Shown here piece by piece: positions 25,576 through 38,330 of a stretch of DNA of 64,000 nt (positions are counted from its first letter, which is position 1; every line of letters begins with the position of its first letter). Below the pieces are notes generated by a model. That model did not search any database and was not told the DNA's origin. It was given only the letters and a program-made list of their open reading frames with translations. Origin of the DNA: Gorsachius magnificus (taxonomy: Eukaryota; Chordata; Aves; Pelecaniformes; Ardeidae); assembly GCA_034008185.1 (NCBI GenBank), contig CM067081.1:69368054-69432053 (forward strand). Reading direction: 5' to 3'. Made by a program: the position numbers and the translations under genes.

Positions 25576-28159
25576 AGAAATACATTGTCCAATTTAGTCT
25601 CTGAATTGGATTTGTCTCATTCCAGAAGAAACAAGAGTTGGTAAGATTATAACACAGGAAACAATTAACAATAGTAACGATTCAGAATAATAGCTAAGCC
25701 TTCTGCATATCTTGAAAACCCTGATGCCAAAGTGAGCATTTGATTGCTTTCAATTAGAACTGGCTCCAACCCACTAGTCACTAGCACTCCAAGCAGATTA
25801 GCAGTCATATGCATAAAAAAATCTCCTTTTGTAAAAAAAATACATATTACAACTTAGATTTAGATTTAGATTTAGATTTAGATTAGTCCAAGGAGCAAAG
25901 GTGTAAAAATAGGAAAAGACAGAGGTGACATCACGAAAATAAAATGCAAAATACAGCAACATTCTGTTTTACATAAAATAATACAAAAATGCTGTGCTAG
26001 CCAGCTAATTACCATTTCATTTTTTCCTGAAGTGTTTTCCTACTCAGATTGTCCATTTGTTCTGTTTAAGCTACTGCTTCAAATCCATTCAATTATATGA
26101 TTGCATTTGTAACACATATAGTAATGCAGTTGGCATTGAAGGAAAAACCATATCAGAACAAAAGTTTTAATTAGATCTAAATATAGCATTATAGTGCCAC
26201 TAGATATTTCAAAAGGCTTTTGAATCATCAAAGGTTAATTGTTAACGTAACACTGACATGATTAAAGGGAATAAATATGTTACATTGACTTCAGCAACAA
26301 CCAACTAAGTAAATCCTAAATTATTGCACTCGATCTAAATCAGCCAGGTTATTGAAAGTAGGTTCTTAAAACACTATGACACAATTATCTGCTTCTGTCC
26401 CAGAGATTATGGTAATATTGTTCTAGATAATTGGAACGCTAAATATCTGAACAAGCTGTCCATATATGAAGGTATTGCACTGATTTAGCAAAGCACTTAC
26501 TAGGTTGGGAAATCCCATGGGTTTTGAGTTCTTTCTGAGGCATTTTGCTTACATGAGGACAAATTACTAAATCTGCTGCAGAGCTGAGCCCCAAAACTCT
26601 TGACAGTGTTTAATTTGGGTGTGGTGGTTGTATCACTGAACTCAATGTTTTTTTCAAAGAAATCCTGAATTATGTCTTGGGCTGCTGAGATGACAGAAAC
26701 TGCTGTTTCAAAATATTCACATTAGCAGCTGATTCTCTTCACAGAGAGGCAGGGCCTGGCAGTGCTGGAAAGCAGGGATCAGATGGGTCTCAGGCTCTTA
26801 AACTGGCACCATACTAGGCTGCCATGTCTAAACTGAGCACCCAAAATGAGAGGATGTGACTATGGGTACACAGATGCCACGCCAGTAGTATCAGGATTGT
26901 CCTGGACACCTCTAGAATAAGGTTGATCTAAAGTATTGCTCCCCCTCAACGTAATGAGGGTGAGCATTTCTCCCATTGATGGGACTGGTGGGAATTTCTT
27001 AAGCTTGGAAGAAGTCCGTCCGGTCCCCTTTGTGCAAGCGGATGGTAAGAGGCACTTGCAGGTGGGATGCATACCCAGCTGGAGGTGACGACCTCGTTCC
27101 CTGGACTTACAAGGGGAACTTGGAAAGAAGACTAGACATTGCACTTGCGGATTGCTAAAATTAGCTGAGAAGATTACCGCTTTGTGGTTCTAACTGGGTC
27201 TAACGTGATTCTTCTAACTCACATTATGAGCAGCCTGGTGCCAGATCAGCGCGCTGGCTAGAGGAAGGCAATGCTCTCGGGAGTGCCTGTTGTTCCTTGC
27301 TGGTGCTCAGGAGGACAGCAGGCACTTAGGAAAGCAACCGGCTGGCTACCGCTGCCAACCCAACATCCGCACTCAGGGCTGCGGGTTTCCAGTTCCCAGT
27401 TCCCCACAAGAAAAGCCCCAAGGAACAAACAACAGAAAGGACACAAGCTCTCCTTCAAAAAATCCTGCACATACTCTGTATGGGTTTGCAGCCAGCATTT
27501 TTAGCTTGGTCCTGCGCTAGAAATAGTGAGGGCTTCAGGGGGTTTTAGGTTTGTTTTTTGTTCATTTGTTTTTTCTGTATTCCAACCCAGCAGGAAGGAA
27601 GAGTTTTCTTCTAACTTCAGCACATTTCTGAATTCCTAGAGCAGGGAGGCCCCAGCACATCTGAAAATACACTCCTCTCTTTCCAGCTATTGCTGCAAGA
27701 CCAATCGAAACCAGTATCAGGTGCAACCTGTCTGTCACTGGGCTGTACCAGTACCCGAATGTGCTGTGGCGAGTACCATTTCATAACCGTTATATAAAAA
27801 CCTGCAACTTCTGCGTGTACAAATAAATATAAAAGCCCCAGAGCATTGGAGGGAAAAAATGGTTGTAAGAAATTAAAAAGTAGCCACAAAGCACAAAATT
27901 AAAAACCTGACATCCACTGCTAAATGAGGGCCACCTCATCCTGTCCCGGGAATATCTCTTCCCTAAAGAGATTTTCTTTATCTGCTTCCAAAGATGTGGG
28001 GGAAGAGGGTAGAAGGATTTCCCTAGAGATACTCTGAAGGGTGGAAAGGGAGTAGAAGTCCCTGGCTCACTTTGTGAGGAAGTACAAGCTTGGAGGGCTG
28101 GAGCTGCAGCTGATAACCATGGGCAGAGCCCAATGCTGTCAAGACATCTGGGGCATCCA
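25576..28159. other. Intergenic DNA, no gene recognised
   Basis: No gene recognised. It contains the (TTAGAT)n microsatellite at 25854-25886. The part from about 26740 to 28159 is GC-richer, with several short frames on both strands that have no known domain. Confidence 0.5.
25854..25886 (+). repeat. (TTAGAT)n microsatellite
   Basis: About five and a half uninterrupted units of the hexamer TTAGAT. It differs by one base per unit from the vertebrate telomere repeat TTAGGG, but is too short to argue for a telomeric origin. Confidence 0.95.
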
Positions 28160-28350
28160 CAGGACGGTGAAGGTATCTGAAGTGGTCCTGGATGACGAGA
28201 AGCAGATTCCTGAGAGTGGGTAAGAGCAGGCTGAGCAGGTACAATACCTCTCCCAACTATCACTCCACATCCTGCATTTTGCATTTGTCCTCTGGCAATT
28301 TGTCCAGCCCTCTCCTGAACCCATGCAAAGTTTTAACATCTAAATACACC
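28160..28350 (-). mobile_element. Probable decayed avian interspersed repeat (CR1-like)
   Basis: The stretch containing 'gagcaggctgagcaggtaca', 'gtcctctggcaatttgtcca' and 'ctcctgaacccatgcaaa' resembles a repeat I associate with the antisense tail of an older CR1 subfamily in birds. No 3' octamer end is visible, so family, strand and limits are uncertain. Confidence 0.4.
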
Positions 28351-31300
28351 GTCCGATAATCTAAAAGGATAGTGTGGGAAGGAGATTGAAGCAAAACCAG
28401 TACAAAAGGTCTAAGAACAAACTTCTTACACAAACTATGGCCTGAGTAGTGAGTGACATATAAACAAAATCCAGTCAAGGGCAGAGATGAAGGCTTGCTG
28501 CATTTTTACTTCAAGCATATTAACATTAATAACATTTCCTGAATTATGCCTTTGTTATGCTTTTGCTATACTGTAATATGTAATGTGTTAAGCTCTGTGA
28601 GTAATCCACTGAGACGCCCTTGTAATAATGTTCCCAAAGAATTTTTGAACATCAGCTACTGCAAAATGTGTTAGAAATGTAAGTCAAGGGAAGAAGGTAA
28701 TTTATAAGCAAACAGCTTCCTCATTTTGTGCCACTCCGCTTAACAGGAAAATGGGCATTTCAAAGACACAAAAGTGATCAGCAAAAACTTCCAGGAAGAA
28801 TAAAAAGAAAAAATGGAAAGTGATAAATTATGTTTAGATGGCACATGTAAACTGGAAACTGAAGAACTTCTTCGGGTCTCTGATTTGTTGCAACGAACAA
28901 ATCAGAAGAAAATATGTCCTACTATGGCAGAGGGCGAGTGTATGTATTAGGAAAAAAAGGGAAACACAGAGGCATGGAAGAGGTGAAAATAAGGAGATTA
29001 AAACTCTTCATAGAAAATGAAGAATCAGAGTCAATGTCTACTTTAGCAAGTACCTGTGTGTAAGGGAAGTGGCTCAGCATGGAAGCAATCAATGCTTGTC
29101 TTATACAGCTGTACAGGATGGCACAGGGCTTTTACTTCAGATCAGGCTTATCCATTCCCTGGCTGTGGACTGAAGTTGTGCAAAGGATTGTCATTGACTC
29201 AGACCCTGAGGTCTGTTCGGGGTTGGGGTGCACTTGATGCACAGCAGGAGCACAGCTTCAGGTTTAATACTCATCAAAAGAATGTTTGGTTTGCATACAT
29301 CCGACTGCTCTACAAGCCAAATCAATCAACGCACAGCTGGGGACAGCTGGAGGAATTCAAACAGAGCTTCAGTACTGTATCAAAGCGAAGTATATGCAGA
29401 TGCAGCTATAGTTCCCCATAACATGCTCCAGCAAATGTCAAGTAATGTCTTGTATGACCTGCTTGTCTTTAAATCAGGAGAATTAGTATGGAACCATTGA
29501 AAAACTGGAGATTGAAACATACATTTTCGGTGTGAACGTTTGTCTTTTTTTCATATTTGGTAGGAATGTAAAATATTCATGAAAATGAGGAGCTTTTGGG
29601 GGGAGGAGGGGATTGTGGAGGTAAATCCCACTACTACTTTCAATTTAAAATCACAATAAAACCAATACAACTTTATGATTTCATAGTGATTTTCAGACAG
29701 ACATCAAATCATATGTAAGTCATAGTGGATAAAATCTCATCTTGCCAGGAAATTTCTTTAAAAGCAGAATAAACAGAATCTGTGAGCAACTGCATAATTC
29801 TTCGGTCATTGTTCTCCTGATTGAAAAGATTTAGAGGTTATTCAGTGTGCATGTCATCAGTTTTGCCTGTCACATTAAAAAATAAAAAAATCACTTTTCA
29901 TCCACAGGGAAACTTTTTCTAGGCTGAACTTTCTGTCTCCACAACATGTTCTCAGCTTGGAAATGAAATCCAAAATGTGATCCGCTCTTCCTGTTACTGA
30001 TTCCACAAAGCAGGCTCTCATTTATCTTCTTCTGGGATACCCCTGGAGAGCTGTTGTGCATTGTTATGATAATGAACAAATAAAATACAAAAATCTCAGA
30101 TTCTAAGTAGAGCTTGCAGAATTTCAGTTTTCTTTATGGAGACAGCATTTCAAAGTCCAAATTTATGAGGTCCTTGTTCTTCTTGTATGAGTTTGGCATC
30201 AGATTGTATTATTAGATTTGTGGAGTCACATTGCCCTTCATATTCAATATACGGCTTTGGGGTTTTTTTAGGTTATATTAAAAAATCCATTAATTTTGGT
30301 CTTAACCAGACTACAGTACTGGATTTAAACACATACATACCTGGTTGCATAATTTCTGCTTCACTTTGAATAATCAGTCCCACATAACTACAGTTTAAAA
30401 TACATATTCAAACTTTCTTCATCATCATCTGCAAAGCCCCAGAATAAAGTTGCTTTGTAAGCAGTGGGTCGAACACTGCCTGGAAATCTGGGCAAGACAG
30501 GAAAGATGTATCAGCAAGTGGAATTCATTGCTTTCTGTTTCCTCTCTGATTCAGCATGGCCAAATATGCTGAGCAACTGATGCCAAATCAAACAAGGCCG
30601 AGGACGAAAGTGGAAAATAATGACTAAGCAGCAAGTCTTTGCTTCAATATTATTTTTTTCTTATCACTTACCAAGTGAAAAATTTGGTGTTATTCTTGGT
30701 CAACATGTTCTCCATCTATCCATGAATGTAAGATAACCTTTCAATTTAACTAGCAGACTACACAAAGAGTCAGTATTGCTTACCATCACACTCTTTTAAG
30801 AGCAGAAAAGGAGGGAAGACAATATTCTAGGAAATACTAAGAAGTCAGTGCTCTAATCATCATCGATACTTCCTGCTGGCTACAAGAACTGTGTGAAAAT
30901 TTTTGATGAAAAACAATCTAAAAAGTTTTCAATTCAAAGTTTTCAGTCAAAATCATGAACAGCAGAAAATCTCACCTTTTTTTTCTGAAAAAAAAAAACC
31001 TGAAATGCAAAAAAGAATTTATTTTTTGAGAAATTAAATATTTCACTAATCAAAAAGATCTTATTTATGAAGCTCTAATGTAAAACCTCATGAGAATTCA
31101 TTGTCTCAAGTGTCCTTGTTTTCCTTGGGTCAGAATCCAAAGCATGATTCCATTTCCCAGTATGGATTTCATGTGGGTACTCCAAGTGTGACTTTAAATT
31201 ATTCATCAGGAAGGGAGACCATAAAACTCATCTGGGGCTTTATTTGAATCGAGGAGCATCACTTACACAGGCAAGTATGTCATGAGGAACCCAAATAACA

Positions 31301-34300
31301 ATTCCTGTGGGTACCTCTGAGATAATCTTAGATCTTTTATTTTTAGTATTTTTTTAATTTTGGAATTTTCTTCCAATTCCTCCATAGGTAAAAAAAAACC
31401 CCTAATAAAAACACTGGCATAAAATAATAGAAAACAAAGTTGAAGGTTCTCAGGAAGTCATTCAGTTCACAGTATCAAGCAGAAACACATCAGTTCCACA
31501 GAAGTTAATCTACCATGTTTTTTAGTTTTCAGTGGTGTAGTTTCATAATGGAGTTTAAAGAGACACGACAAATCCCAAAGTATACCGCAAATTAACCGCG
31601 GGGATGTTCTGCAGCACAAGAACCATTTTCCTTAACAAATATTCCCCTCCCTACTGTTGTGAGGGAAGTACCTTAGATTCTGGTAAACTCCAGAGCCTTG
31701 AAACCAAATGCTACAAGATCAGTATTTGTTGACACATATACTACATTTCCTGTCAGTTATGGCTAGAAAGGAGAAGACATCTGCTGTGGGAAGTGCCTCA
31801 TCGTGGAGAAGAGGTGGTGGACAATCTGTAAAAGGACATGGCTATTCAACAATTGAATGTTACCCTCTCCATCATTTTTGACTGACCTTGTCCATTTATT
31901 CATGCTAAAATTTGAAAAGTTTTGAAAAATATAGAGCTGCAACCTGTGCTATTAAAATTTGTTAAAAAAACCCTTTTTAAAGAATTAGTAAATGCCTCTG
32001 GTAGAGAAATTCCAATATAAAAAAATTGCTGCAAATCACCTCATTCTGAAAAAGACATTCTGGGAAAGAATGGTTATCCTGACATAATATGGTCTAGAAA
32101 TAAAAAGTATTTTGAAGAACCAAATGTACTGGAGTTACAGTTTCCCCTTCCATTGGAGGAATGGGACTAGTGCAGCACTTCAGGAGATTGCTTAAGAGCT
32201 CAAAGAGTCCCCGGTAGCTGCTTAGCAAATAATTCCCAGGAATGCAAGGTAGGGGAAGTGGGTAGGTGAATCCTGAAGGCTCCTTCCAACCCACTTTGCC
32301 ACACTACTCTGATGGCAATCCAACATTCTCCATAGCAGAGTAGACCTGGAGATTTTGGTAATCTTTAGCAGACTGTTCTTTCCTGTTTGATTGTCACCAG
32401 AACTGTCAGTGCTGCCGTTAACATTACTTCAGAAATTGCTGCTATTCCAAAATTTTCACCTGCTCCTATGCCAGAACTCTGGAATGCTTCAGAAACTCTC
32501 AGCAGAGGTGTCCTAATCAAGCCAGCAACATCACAGTCGCAGCAGGAATCAGCATGCTCAATTAGTCTTAATGTACTGTATTTGCGTTCCTAATTTAATA
32601 GCCTTGCAACCTTTCCTGCAGCAGCTGTTAGCTGCAGCAAGGTCACCCACTCTTTCATTAGTGCTGAATGGCAGAGAGAACTGGCAACATGCAGAGCCTA
32701 CTCAGAAGACCCAATTTTGCTGAGTGTCACTAATGCTTATTAGTATAGATAGCACCGCTTTCCTACCGAGTCACTCTGCCCTTCGGTGGGATTGGAACTG
32801 GGTTAGTAAATGACAATTCTTCAAACTATGCTAATGCCAAAGATGGGAAATTCAGTGAAGGCAGGACTGTGGACAAACAAAAAACCAGGGAGTTTAATGA
32901 TATGTACCTTACTTTCTCAGCAGTAGGAAAAAAAATCAGAGAATATGTGTAAATCTGCGAAGTGTCAAAGGTACTGGTAGGGATCACATTTGCAGCTTCT
33001 AATTAGCTTTGTTAGAATTCAGTTGCCCATAAGGAATCCTTGAAAGAAATGCAAAATAAACCAGTTAGCTCAATTAAAACATCTAAAGCAGCAGCATAGG
33101 CAGGATAATCCAGAAGAAAACATGTACCTTCCCTGGGCCAACTGGGCATTGATCATCTAAACTGAGCTTTGCCACTGCTAGCTGGTAATTTATTAATTCT
33201 CATTGTTCAATACGTAGACATAGAAACAAAAGGCAAGATAATTTTATAAATATAGACTATTCGCTGAAATGTCATATAGAAGAGTAAGAATAGAAAGCAG
33301 ATGAATCAGCACAACTGATACTGCCCTGGTTGTCGCTATTCCTGGAAGATGTTATGGCATCCTGAAACTGAGGCCATAGTTTAACCGGTGAAGCCTGCAT
33401 AAGGCAGCCGCCCCAGCAAAATAATCACCCTAGCTGTTTGCCAATCCCCCGACTTTATAACACACTAAAAAATAAGTGTGATTTCACCAGATCAGTTCCC
33501 AGCCTGGTTCACTGCAGCTGCATGAAAGACAGGGTTGCTTCTTGAAGAACATGTATGGTGCGCTAGAGCATACAACAAAAATCATGTGGCTCAGCTCTCC
33601 AAAGCTAGGTAGGCCACTTACAGCCATGCTCTGCCTCCCTTACTTGAGCCGAGTATCTTGTTGAGTAGTCAGGGTGAGCCATCATGGAAGGAAATATTTG
33701 GTAACCTGCACAGAGAAGTAGGCTATGGCCGCCTTTGTCTTTTTTGCCTCAGTCCCCTACTTGAAAAATTGGAGTAAGAGCAGTTCCCTACTCTGTGGGG
33801 CTTACTGTAGGTTGCCAGTCTCTGTGGGGCATTCAGTGTCTGAGGCAGCTTGTAAAATCCTTGGCACCAGTGCAAAATGAGTGGAGCTAAGCCTGATGGC
33901 TTGATAAAGCGAAGCATGCAGGACAAACCTGAATAGACATTTGGATATTGTGTTAAAAGGAACGCTGCTACCCCGCAATCAACTCGGAAGAGGTGCTTAC
34001 TAATACTGATTTCTGTGCATTCTTGATCTAGGTAGGGATCTTTACAGATAGTGACTGCCTGAAAAAAAAGCAGATCTTGTGCTTGTTTAAAAACATCTTT
34101 AGCCGGGACAGGTCACACTCCAAAATATACATCCTGTGGTATAAGCATGGTGACTAATAGAGTTAAATTCTCCATCTAGTAAAATGCAGAAGCACACACA
34201 TCACCACCACCAAACACCAAATTCTCTCAGGGTCAAAGTACTACTGATCTTTCTTTCTGTAACTATGAAAAAGCCCTTCTGTCTCAGCAGAATACAAAAT

Positions 34301-37300
34301 ATAATGAGCAATTACCTATTCAGCGTTCAAGAATACTCTGAGAGACACTCGAGCTCTGGATACAGTGACTCCCTAGTTGTTCCGTGTGCCATGCTTAGTC
34401 AGCCCAGCTCCTTTACCCTGATTGCGTGTGTATTGACCAGGAAGGGTGGTTGTGAAAAAAGCCACCAATTTCCTCTCCTCTGAATTATCTTTCAGTATTA
34501 CAAATAGAGGTAGCTGATGATGATCCAATGAACACAAGTTGGCATAACTTCTGAAGGGAAGGGTTAAATTCTGATGAGGTTGATGGCCTGAAAGATTTCC
34601 TTTGGGGGGAAAAAAAAAAAAGGGATTATAGTTTTAAATATTTGGGTTGTAAAAAGGAAACACTTTCAGGGCTTGTTTTGTCCTAGAGTCTCAATGGAGA
34701 GTGAGAGAAATGGCAGGGCTATGACATGCCACATACTAAGGAGTGATCAAGTTAAGCAAATGAGATCATTATTTGCTGTTTGAAACACCTCAGTTGTGCA
34801 ATTTGTTGTTGTTTGATTTGAGTTAGCTTGCATTCATTTAATTAAACTATCCACAAGAAATACCGTCTGTGTGAATCACTCAACTCTTCTGCTCTTTTAA
34901 CTAAATGCTGAATAAATCTTTCAGCAAAGGTATAAGAAACAAGTTTTCTGTTCCTGATACTTCTAAGATTAGAAAGTGAAGCAGGAAAAAAATTGCGGGA
35001 AGTGCTGCTCATTCTGCAAACATGAGGCCTTTTATGGTTCTGCACTTTGTTCTCTTCGGTTATTAAAGAGAACTGATAAACGTTATTCTTCTTTGCAGAT
35101 CACTTCTAGTGAAATAGTAGGTACATGCTGACTTGCTGATCCAAAGCCAGCTGAATCTGGACCGAGACTAGAGCACTACATTATTTTCTTTCTGTACAGA
35201 TACACAGGATGGTATTTGGCATGCCGAGACTCAGTGCCACTTGCCAATTTTGTTATTAATCTTTCCAAAGCAATTGATACGTCAAGTCTTTCCAGCCATT
35301 TGATAAAAATGTTTTACTGTGTCCAGGTCAAGTTAAAGCCATGGGGTTTTAAAAATTAATTAGTTTTCTAAACCCGAACACATTTTATTTCTGTGACACT
35401 GAATAAGCGTGAGTAAAGGAAATATCACGAGTTTTCATTGGAGATCATGCTTATCAGCTATTTTTGCCACCTGTTAATACTCTGCAAAGCACCTATACAA
35501 GTCATGGCCTGTGTTTGCAAATACATTCAATGAATATATAGGGAAACTAAATGTTGATATTCCTCCCGTTCCAACCCCAGCATTACCGGGCTTGTGCTTT
35601 GTCGATGTATTTCTCCTGTGTTCTGCATTTTTCATTTATTTCTGTTCCATCTCTGTGACACCATCAGAGAGTACAGATTGCCAGGAGCTGACATCAATCT
35701 GCTGGTAAGCTGTGGTATGGTACCAGTAAAACACATCAAGAGGGAAAATACATTTACAATGGCATTTTTATGTTTAGCAGCCAAAAAAAAAAGAGACAAA
35801 GAGGCAGAGAAGTCAGCTCACTGCAATACAAAGCACTTGCTGGTTGGCAGACTGAATTCCTTAATGACATTCTTATTAAGTTCTTGTTGCCAAATGCTGT
35901 TTGCTTTTGCTGTCAGAACTGTCTGCATTAATAATGAGTAACTGCTTGGAAGCTACTTACATAAAGCATTGTTTTCCTGTCACTGCCACAGACAGCATCT
36001 CTGGGCAGAAGAGAGAGCACCTTGTGAATGAGTTCATTGAAAAGTCCCTTTAGAAGCACTTAGGCTGGGACAGCATTTCTATGGACACAGTGACCTTGGT
36101 CTGGACTACAGGACCTTGAAGATTATGACCTCTAGACCTAACGTACTCTTCATCTGAGTGGTCCGATACCGTACTTTCACCATGTTTGCAATTGAGTTAA
36201 CTCTGCTGTGAAAACAGGCTGTTAGCAGTAGTTATGAGAGCAGTGAGCTGAGGTAGTCGTGGGAGACCCTCCAGAGAAATGAAAGTACAGTGAGTAAGCC
36301 AATGCCCGAGTGTAATATGGTCCCAGAGGCAGAAGCCTCTTGGCAGATGGGGAGGGGTTGCAATACACAAGTGACCCTGCTGGGTAGTCTTGTAAAATCT
36401 TGCAAAAACTACACTGTTTCCAGAACAAATAAACCAAAGGAAGATGTCTCTTTCCTTCCACACACTGCAGTTCCTATCTTTCTGCTTTTGTCTCAAATGT
36501 ATTAACGCTTTTATTTCCCCCAGGTCGACACTGGTTCTGTATGCAGAACATATAAATAATATATAATTTAAAGAAAATGTCTGACAGCAAAATTTCTACT
36601 GTGGAGCTGATTCGCTTGCGGTAATTTGTTACTGTGATGATGTGATCTGTGTGAGTTCTGGATATTGCTGGGAAGTTGCTATCAGTAAAATTCTCTCCTT
36701 GTGAATAATCTTGCGTGCAAGTGTAATCCAGTAACTATTGATGGATCACTAATACGTCTTTTCCAGATAAAGTCAGATGCAGATTTTGTTCTAGGCGGCT
36801 AAATTGTTTTTGAAAACAGCAATCAAGGTTTTTTGGAGTGAGCACTACATAGGCATGTGTTATAGTCCTTCTCAGCTGTACCAAGGTATTACCGAGAACA
36901 AGTTTTAAAAAGTGGAAAAAGATATGTAGTTATAATAAGAATGTAAAGGGGAAAAAAGCTATAGGAGAAACCTACAAACATCTAAAAGGAGAAAATGTCA
37001 ATCCCAACATGTGGTAGTCAAGGTCATATAGAAGTTGTGCAAAAAGGTAGAAAGAACCTTGCTGGCTGAAGTAAAGCCACAAGTATTTACTTATCCCTTG
37101 ACATGTAACCCACATTTGCTCCCCCCCCCACCCCGCCCCGGCACGTTGGCTCCTGTGTGATTGTATCACCTGCTTGTTAGGCGGTTGTATTCACGGAGCA
37201 TAGACAGGCATGACTGAAAACTGCTTAGAGAGAGAGAGACAAGAAGAAGAGATCCTGCATGTACCTCCAAACATCCTTGCATGGTCTATATAGGGCAAAC

Positions 37301-37789
37301 TTTCACAGCCCCCCAGGATCTGACTTTACTGGAAAGGAGCACAATAACATTGCTTTGGTGACTTAAATAGCAGCAAAACTACACCAAAATTACAAACTGG
37401 AGCCTAACATACATTTAAAGTTTTACCACTTTTAACTATGGTGGAGAGAGGGCATATGATTTTTTTGCCAGGTTAGTCAGTTATAGGTGCCATATCTTTC
37501 ACACAGTCCAGAAGACATCCCTCAGCTTTTCATAATAAGCCAAATAGTAACATCACTGTTCCACTGTGAATGTATCTCAGTGGGTGGGTGACTGGGGAAG
37601 ATAGCAACTTTATTTCTGGCACAATTAAGAAAGGAAAAATTTTCAGGTATAGACAAGGTCTTAGCATGACTATTCTTTATCTTGTGAGGGGGCTCTCTCC
37701 ACCTCTCAGAAGGCGTTTCTTTCTTCAGGCAGTCATTGCGTGGTATGAGACCCAGGCTACTGCTAACAAACCATGCCTATTACCATGAA
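28351..37789. other. Intergenic DNA, no gene recognised
   Basis: AT-rich DNA without recognised genes or mobile elements; frames reach about 120 codons by chance. A short perfect inverted repeat, GCAGCT-GTT-AGCTGC, lies at about 32620-32640. A C-rich low-complexity patch occurs at about 37119-37142. Confidence 0.5.
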
Positions 37790-38330
37790 TCTCCCCATCA
37801 GGGAGCAGCAAGGTCCAGCTGCTCTGTAAGGAAAAGGCAGCAGGGAGCCAAGCATGGCGAAGCAGCTGGCAGACAGAAGGGCCATCCAGCAAGGGCCAAG
37901 TCCCACAGTACCTGAGTGAGGTGACCAGAGAAGGTCCAGTGAGAGTAGTCAGATTAGGCTGAGCATCCAGATCACCAGACAAGACCATAGAGACAAAGCA
38001 GGACTGAGATCAAGCCATGGAGTCAAGCCAATGAGCCAGGATCAGGGTCTGGATCAACAGTGCCCATGGCTGGGAATTGTCATGACTGTGGCACAATGAC
38101 AAGGTACCTCAGGTGAGGACAAGGGTGAGAGACACAGCTTAAAAGCAACTCTGAAGGGAAGGAGTGGGGACCCTTAGCCAAGGCATCTTCCAGCTCTTTC
38201 TTCACAAAAGCTCTTCTCCATGAGCTGGCCTTGAACACAGCCAGATAAACTCTTGGCATCCAGCTAAGCCCAGGCAGGCAAACTCCCAGGAGAGGAGGGA
38301 GGATGTGCTGATACCCAATGGACTTCCCAC
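37790..38330. other. Purine-rich, GC-richer block, possible old repeat
   Basis: The composition changes abruptly here: the + strand is rich in A and G, with loosely repeated words such as 'agccatggagtcaagccaat' and 'gagccaggatcagggtctgg'. This style occurs in some avian and reptilian LTR or satellite-like repeats. I cannot assign a family, see no terminal structure, and find no credible reading frame. Confidence 0.3.
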